64,000 nucleotides of DNA from CAJQLB01 sp905479065 (GTDB taxonomy: Bacteria; Bacteroidota; Bacteroidia; Flavobacteriales; Flavobacteriaceae): NCBI GenBank assembly GCA_943846735.1, contig OX044364.1:1-64000 (forward strand), given 5' to 3'. Shown here piece after piece: positions 60,982 through 64,000 of this stretch. A model generated the notes under the pieces. It saw only the letters and a program-made list of their open reading frames with translations. It had not been told where the DNA came from and made no database searches. The translations under genes were made by a program, and so were the position numbers. Positions within the stretch are counted from its first letter, which is position 1. Each line of letters starts with the position of its first letter.

Positions 60982-61473
60982 TCAAAATGGCCATCCGTTT
61001 ATTATTTTATAATCAGCTTTCGGGTCAAATTCAATTCCGATTTCTTTTTTTGGATTCCATTGTTGGTTTATAAATTCCGCTGGTTTTTCAGTAATTTCAG
61101 TCCAATTAGTGTTCGGAAAAACATAAAGTTTCCAATGGTCAGAATCCCAAGTTCCGTACATTTTTTCATTCGGCAGGTAAAGTAGGATATATTCAGGGTC
61201 ATAATATTCGCATTTGTCAGTCAGATTGATAGCTGGAATTTCATAATATGATTTTCCACTAACATTTCCCTCAATCCATACTTTTCCGAGTTCCAATTTG
61301 TCAAAGTTAATAATTCCGACAAAGTCAGGTTCCACAGATTTATGGTCGTAAATCAATTCCGATTTTGATTTTAAAAATTCCGTTAAGTCTTTAGGTAAAT
61401 CCATATTCTGTCCAAATATTGGAAAAGTAATTAAATAAACTAAAATTATGATTCCACTTCTCATTTTCGACAT
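60982..61473 (-). CDS. Secreted protein of unknown function
   Basis: 163 residues (160 from the next ATG) with signal peptide (YLITFPIFGQ). Mature part acidic/aromatic, with DFVGIINFDKLELGKVWIEG, YILLYLPNEKMYGTWDSDHWKLYVFPN. Possibly a small beta domain; I do not recognise it. The ATG at 61471-61473 is only 2 nt from the end-box, so the leader is very short. Confidence 0.65.
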   Translation of the reverse strand: MSKMRSGIIILVYLITFPIFGQNMDLPKDLTEFLKSKSELIYDHKSVEPDFVGIINFDKLELGKVWIEGNVSGKSYYEIPAINLTDKCEYYDPEYILLYLPNEKMYGTWDSDHWKLYVFPNTNWTEITEKPAEFINQQWNPKKEIGIEFDPKADYKIINGWPF

Positions 61474-61476
61474 TAT

Positions 61477-61529
61477 TGCCAACGGTTTGTGTAAAATGCG
61501 TTTTAATGCATTTTTACACTTTGTTGCAC
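61477..61529 (-). repeat. attC-like site, short GCGTTTTAATG type
   Basis: 53 bp: left box TGCCAAC, stem GTGTAAAATGC / GCATTTTTACAC around GTTTTAAT, right box GTTGCAC. Very similar to the sites of the sulfurtransferase cassette. Right box pairs over 10 nt with 62490-62499. Confidence 0.82.
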
Positions 61530-61734
61530 TTCGTTTTTATTTAATACTTTCATATAATTTTTCATACCATACATCCCTATCGTTAATCATAAAAACATAT
61601 CTTCTCCGTTTTGAATGATTACTCTAAGTTTGTGAGAACTAATTTAGCAGTTTTTCTCTTGACCATCGGTTTAATATTTTAACGTTCAATATCCGTTTGC
61701 GCTTTTTGAATATTGATTTTATATGAGTTAAAAA
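61530..61734. other. Non-coding tail of a cassette
   Basis: 205 bp between the site and the DUF6090 gene end; no frame or hairpin stands out. Unusually long 3' segment for this array. Confidence 0.4.
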
Positions 61735-62460
61735 TCAATTTTCAATTTCCGTTAAATAATTTTCTAAATCTAGTTGATATTTTTCGAGGTACCTGTAAAG
61801 ACTTTTTTTAGTATAAAGTAGTATTTGCCTCTCGAGTATATAAAAGGATAAAGCATTAGTAAAACTTTTATCCTTCTTCAATTCCTCATAATTGTTTGGG
61901 ACAATTCTGTTTACTTCTATTCTCTCAAAAGACCGTAGCATTATGTTCTTTATAGGTTCCAGAAATTCTTTTGATTTTTTGCTATGCTCATTGTGAAAGT
62001 AAGGGTAAACTACTCCATAACATATTGAAATACTTTTTCGTATGGAATCTGATTTGATCATATTTGCGTTATCTAATTTTAAGCTCTCATATGCTGCAGA
62101 TTCATTTTCAAATGGCTTTGGCTTTAAAATTGTATAAAAAACGTAACTCATTGAATCGTTGTATTCAGAATTTCTGTTCTTTAGAATAGATAACATTTTT
62201 TTTTCGGCTATGAGATTAATTGAGTCGGTTTCAATTGCATTTCGAAAAGTTCTATTGTTATCTTGAATCTCTTTGACTAAATTCCGAATGTGAAAAACTT
62301 CCTTTTTTCTAAGTTTTCTGTTTTCATCCCAATTATTCAATTGTAATGCAATCAAAATCCCAATAACCACCAATATAATTTCTCCAATGGCATATTTAAA
62401 ATATTGTATGTTTTTGAATTTTATTAGATAGTTTCGTCTAATGGATCTAAAGAATTTCAT
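61735..62460 (-). CDS. DUF6090 family membrane protein
   Basis: 241 residues: MKFFRSIRRNYLIKFKNIQYFKYAIGEIILVVIGILIALQLNNWDENRK, a hallmark of DUF6090, with one membrane helix followed by a helical periplasmic domain. Many paralogues exist in flavobacteria; function unknown. Confidence 0.87.
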   Translation of the reverse strand: MKFFRSIRRNYLIKFKNIQYFKYAIGEIILVVIGILIALQLNNWDENRKLRKKEVFHIRNLVKEIQDNNRTFRNAIETDSINLIAEKKMLSILKNRNSEYNDSMSYVFYTILKPKPFENESAAYESLKLDNANMIKSDSIRKSISICYGVVYPYFHNEHSKKSKEFLEPIKNIMLRSFERIEVNRIVPNNYEELKKDKSFTNALSFYILERQILLYTKKSLYRYLEKYQLDLENYLTEIEN

Positions 62461-62492
62461 AAATGGTTAGAAGGATTTGTTTTAATAATGAA

Positions 62493-62544
62493 GTGCAACG
62501 GTTAGTATAAAATGCGTTTTAATGCATTTTATACAGTGTTGTAC
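62493..62544 (-). repeat. attC-like site, short, of duplicated cassette (copy 2)
   Basis: Left box GTGCAAC (62493-62499, against GTACAAC in copy 1), then the same stem and loop as at 46828-46879, right box GTTGTAC. The difference in the left box is what recombination at G/TT would produce: those bases come from the next unit. Confidence 0.85.
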
Positions 62545-63387
62545 AACGTTTTTAAATTATTTTTCTCTGCCCATTCAGTCCAAGAACCGTCATAAACAAA
62601 TTCACTTTTTTTGAATGCTAGTTCACTTGCAAGTAAAACAATACAAGCAGTCAAGCCTGATCCACAACTGAAAACTAGCTTGTCGTTAATATCACATTTG
62701 TTGTCAAATATATTTTTCAATTCTTGTTTTGATTTAAACCTGCCGTCAGACAAAACATCATAAAATGGAATATTTATAGAGCCTTTTATATGACCACTTT
62801 TTAATTCCTTTCTTGGCTCTTGCTCAGTTCCATTGTATCGACCCTCTGAGCGGGCATCAATAATGGTAAAGCATTGTTCTTGAATATTTCTTTTGATGTC
62901 AGCATATTTGACAATGTAATTATCTCTTAGATAAGCTTCAAAATCACCATTTTCATAAGTTTTATGAGTTCTTATTTCGGTTGGTAGTCCCTTTTTTATC
63001 CATTCTTTTAAACCACCGTCCAAAACAGATACTTTATCGTGCCCCATTGTCTTAAACATCCACCACACTCTGGGACTTGAATACATTCCAAGATTATCAA
63101 AAATTACAATCACAGAAGATTGGCTAATTCCAAGTTTTCGACATTCTAGTTCAAATTGTCCTTTAGATGGCATTGTATTAGGTAAAGGACTATTTCTATC
63201 AGAAAAATTAGCTTTTAGATCGAAATATCTAGCTGTGGGAATTGTTAAGTCTTTGAATTCAGAATTTTTCCCATCAACCGTATTACTCAAACTTGAATCC
63301 AATAGTATCAAGTCTTTTTTATGTAAATTTTCTTTAAGCCAATCTATTGAAACTAATTCATTCATCTTCTTCAATGTTGTACAACGT
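62496..63387 (-). repeat. Duplicated sulfurtransferase cassette, copy 2
   Basis: 892 bp, apparently identical to 46831-47722. Flanked on the left by the DUF6090 unit and on the right by the lipoprotein unit, unlike copy 1. Confidence 0.93.
62529..63365 (-). CDS. Two-domain sulfurtransferase (rhodanese/MST type), copy 2
   Basis: 278 residues from ATG 63363-63365, same protein as 46864-47700 with no residue difference. Catalytic CGSGLTA intact. The absence of any synonymous change shows that the duplication is recent or maintained by gene conversion. Confidence 0.93.
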   Translation of the reverse strand: MNELVSIDWLKENLHKKDLILLDSSLSNTVDGKNSEFKDLTIPTARYFDLKANFSDRNSPLPNTMPSKGQFELECRKLGISQSSVIVIFDNLGMYSSPRVWWMFKTMGHDKVSVLDGGLKEWIKKGLPTEIRTHKTYENGDFEAYLRDNYIVKYADIKRNIQEQCFTIIDARSEGRYNGTEQEPRKELKSGHIKGSINIPFYDVLSDGRFKSKQELKNIFDNKCDINDKLVFSCGSGLTACIVLLASELAFKKSEFVYDGSWTEWAEKNNLKTLYNTV

Positions 63388-63446
63388 CTATTGTATGGTG
63401 CGTTTGCTACCCGAAGGGAGCATATGCAATATACAAATTGTTGTGT
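63379..63446 (-). repeat. attC-like site, short
   Basis: 68 bp: left box GTACAAC, stem TATTGTATGGTGC / GCATATGCAATATA around GTTTGCTACCCGAAGGGA, right box GTTGTGT. Right box pairs over 10 nt with 63872-63881. Confidence 0.8.
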
Positions 63447-63454
63447 GTAGTTTA

Positions 63455-63820
63455 TTATTTTTCAAAAGTCATATAAGTAGTCGGATTGATTCCAACACTT
63501 GGATATAGATTTTCAATCTCAAATTTTGTATTAGTCATAATTTCAATTTCAAATTCTTGTGTTGTAGTGTTGACCAAAGTCGGTGTTAATTTAATCACAT
63601 TTCCAATTATTTCATAAGTAAATTCATCTTCCGTTGAGTTATCAGGTTCTGACTTTATAACTGTATTACCGTTTATAAAATTCAATTGAGAACGTCCGCT
63701 TACAGGTGAAGTTTCGGAATAAATTCCACTCAATGTTTGAGTGTTAATGTCGTCATCATTGTTACAAGAATAGCAAATTCCGATTAAAAGTAGTATTCCG
63801 ATTATTTTTAAATTTTTCAT
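63455..63820 (-). CDS. Lipocalin-like lipoprotein
   Basis: 121 residues; lipoprotein signal (GICYSCNNDDD). Mature domain QTLSGIYSETSPVSGRSQLNF, FTYEIIGNVIKLTPTLV and FEIEIMTNTKFEIENL follows the strand pattern of small lipocalin-like Bacteroidota lipoproteins. Function unknown. Single-gene cassette. Confidence 0.72.
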   Translation of the reverse strand: MKNLKIIGILLLIGICYSCNNDDDINTQTLSGIYSETSPVSGRSQLNFINGNTVIKSEPDNSTEDEFTYEIIGNVIKLTPTLVNTTTQEFEIEIMTNTKFEIENLYPSVGINPTTYMTFEK

Positions 63821-63874
63821 AATTCTATATTTTTTAATAGATGTTTAAAATTAGATTTGGTTGCTTTGAATTAC

Positions 63875-63942
63875 ACACAACGATTTTGTATATGAAGCGT
63901 AGTGACCGCATGGGAGCTATGATTTCATATACTTTGTTGGCA
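63875..63942 (-). repeat. attC-like site, short
   Basis: 68 bp: left box ACACAAC, stem TGTATATGAAGCGTAG / CTATGATTTCATATAC around TGACCGCATGGGAG, right box GTTGGCA (63936-63942). The gene it belongs to runs off the window. Confidence 0.8.
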
Positions 63943-63946
63943 ATAG

Positions 63947-64000
63947 TTATTTTCTGTAAGTATATATTAATCCGTCATATATTCCTTGAGGCAAAATGGA
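63947..64000 (-). CDS. Partial gene at right edge
   Basis: Only the last 17 codons are visible (ILPQGIYDGLIYTYRK, stop TAA at 63947-63949), reading leftward into the last attC-like site. Too short to identify. Confidence 0.5.
   Translation of the reverse strand, partial: SILPQGIYDGLIYTYRK

Larger units (their letters stand above)
55523..64000 (-). mobile_element. Integron-like cassette sub-array III (continues right)
   Basis: Ten complete units plus one partial, sites in one direction. End-box pairs, each 8-10 nt: GTTGTAGGTA, GTTGTGCGT, GTTGTACGC, GTTGTAAAA, GTTATGCCC, GTTGGCAATA, GTTGCACTTC, GTTGTACAAC, GTTGTGTGTA. Nine consecutive units with unique and self-matching ends is not expected by chance. 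Confidence 0.8.

Overview
The window is AT-rich and looks like a chromosome piece from a flavobacterium (family Flavobacteriaceae, Bacteroidota). The reasons are type IX secretion C-terminal domains on two proteins, many short lipoproteins, BspA-type repeats, DUF6090 and LytTR proteins, SglT-type symporters, and the general codon and base composition. No rRNA or tRNA gene and no integrase, transposase or CRISPR array was seen.

Layout. 1-25.7 kb is ordinary chromosome with some local wreckage. It holds a gluconate block (oxidoreductase, GntP permease, a fused gluconokinase/6-phosphogluconate dehydrogenase), a GH3 glucosidase, a SulP transporter, a BspA-like surface protein fused at its 5' end to a broken phospholipase D gene and bracketed by direct repeats of a DUF1080 gene, a GH99-like secreted protein, a LytTR regulator, P1 and M61 peptidases, AlkB and an ASCH protein. 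48.0-55.5 kb is a metabolic island: remnants of an MFS transporter and a glycosidase, then glpD-glpK, then a GH13 alpha-glucosidase with an SSS sugar symporter.

The unusual part is 25.7-47.7 kb and 55.5-64.0 kb (running off the right end). Here about 25 small gene units, nearly all with the gene on the minus strand, are separated by about 26 hairpin-forming intergenic sites of 51 to about 217 bp. Each site reads, on the plus strand, as NNNYAACG - imperfect palindrome - GTTRNNN. The variable bases of the two boxes bordering one gene unit are complementary to each other over 7-10 nt, while the two boxes inside one hairpin often are not. That is the signature of integron gene cassettes, where attC R'' and R' come together in the excised circle. 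One cassette (a sulfurtransferase) occurs twice, 15.7 kb apart, as an 892-bp block that looks identical and begins and ends exactly at these boxes, so the units appear to move. The boxes differ from the classical GTTRRRY core (only CGTTR is constant). A 282-284-bp repeat sits at the upstream (5') end of two sub-arrays and could be a leader or attI-like cap. I interpret the whole as an integron-like cassette array without a visible integrase.

Cassette cargo is mostly solitary, exported or enzyme-like: lipoproteins, cupins, hydrolases, RidA, TlpA, a TonB-C-like protein, DUF1801/DUF2200 proteins, a carbamoyltransferase with a DUF2071 protein, and a zinc-homeostasis module (MerC-like, CobW GTPase and a divergent Fur-family regulator with two visible operator palindromes). 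Several cassettes are degraded, and several sites are half-sites, which points to turnover of the array.
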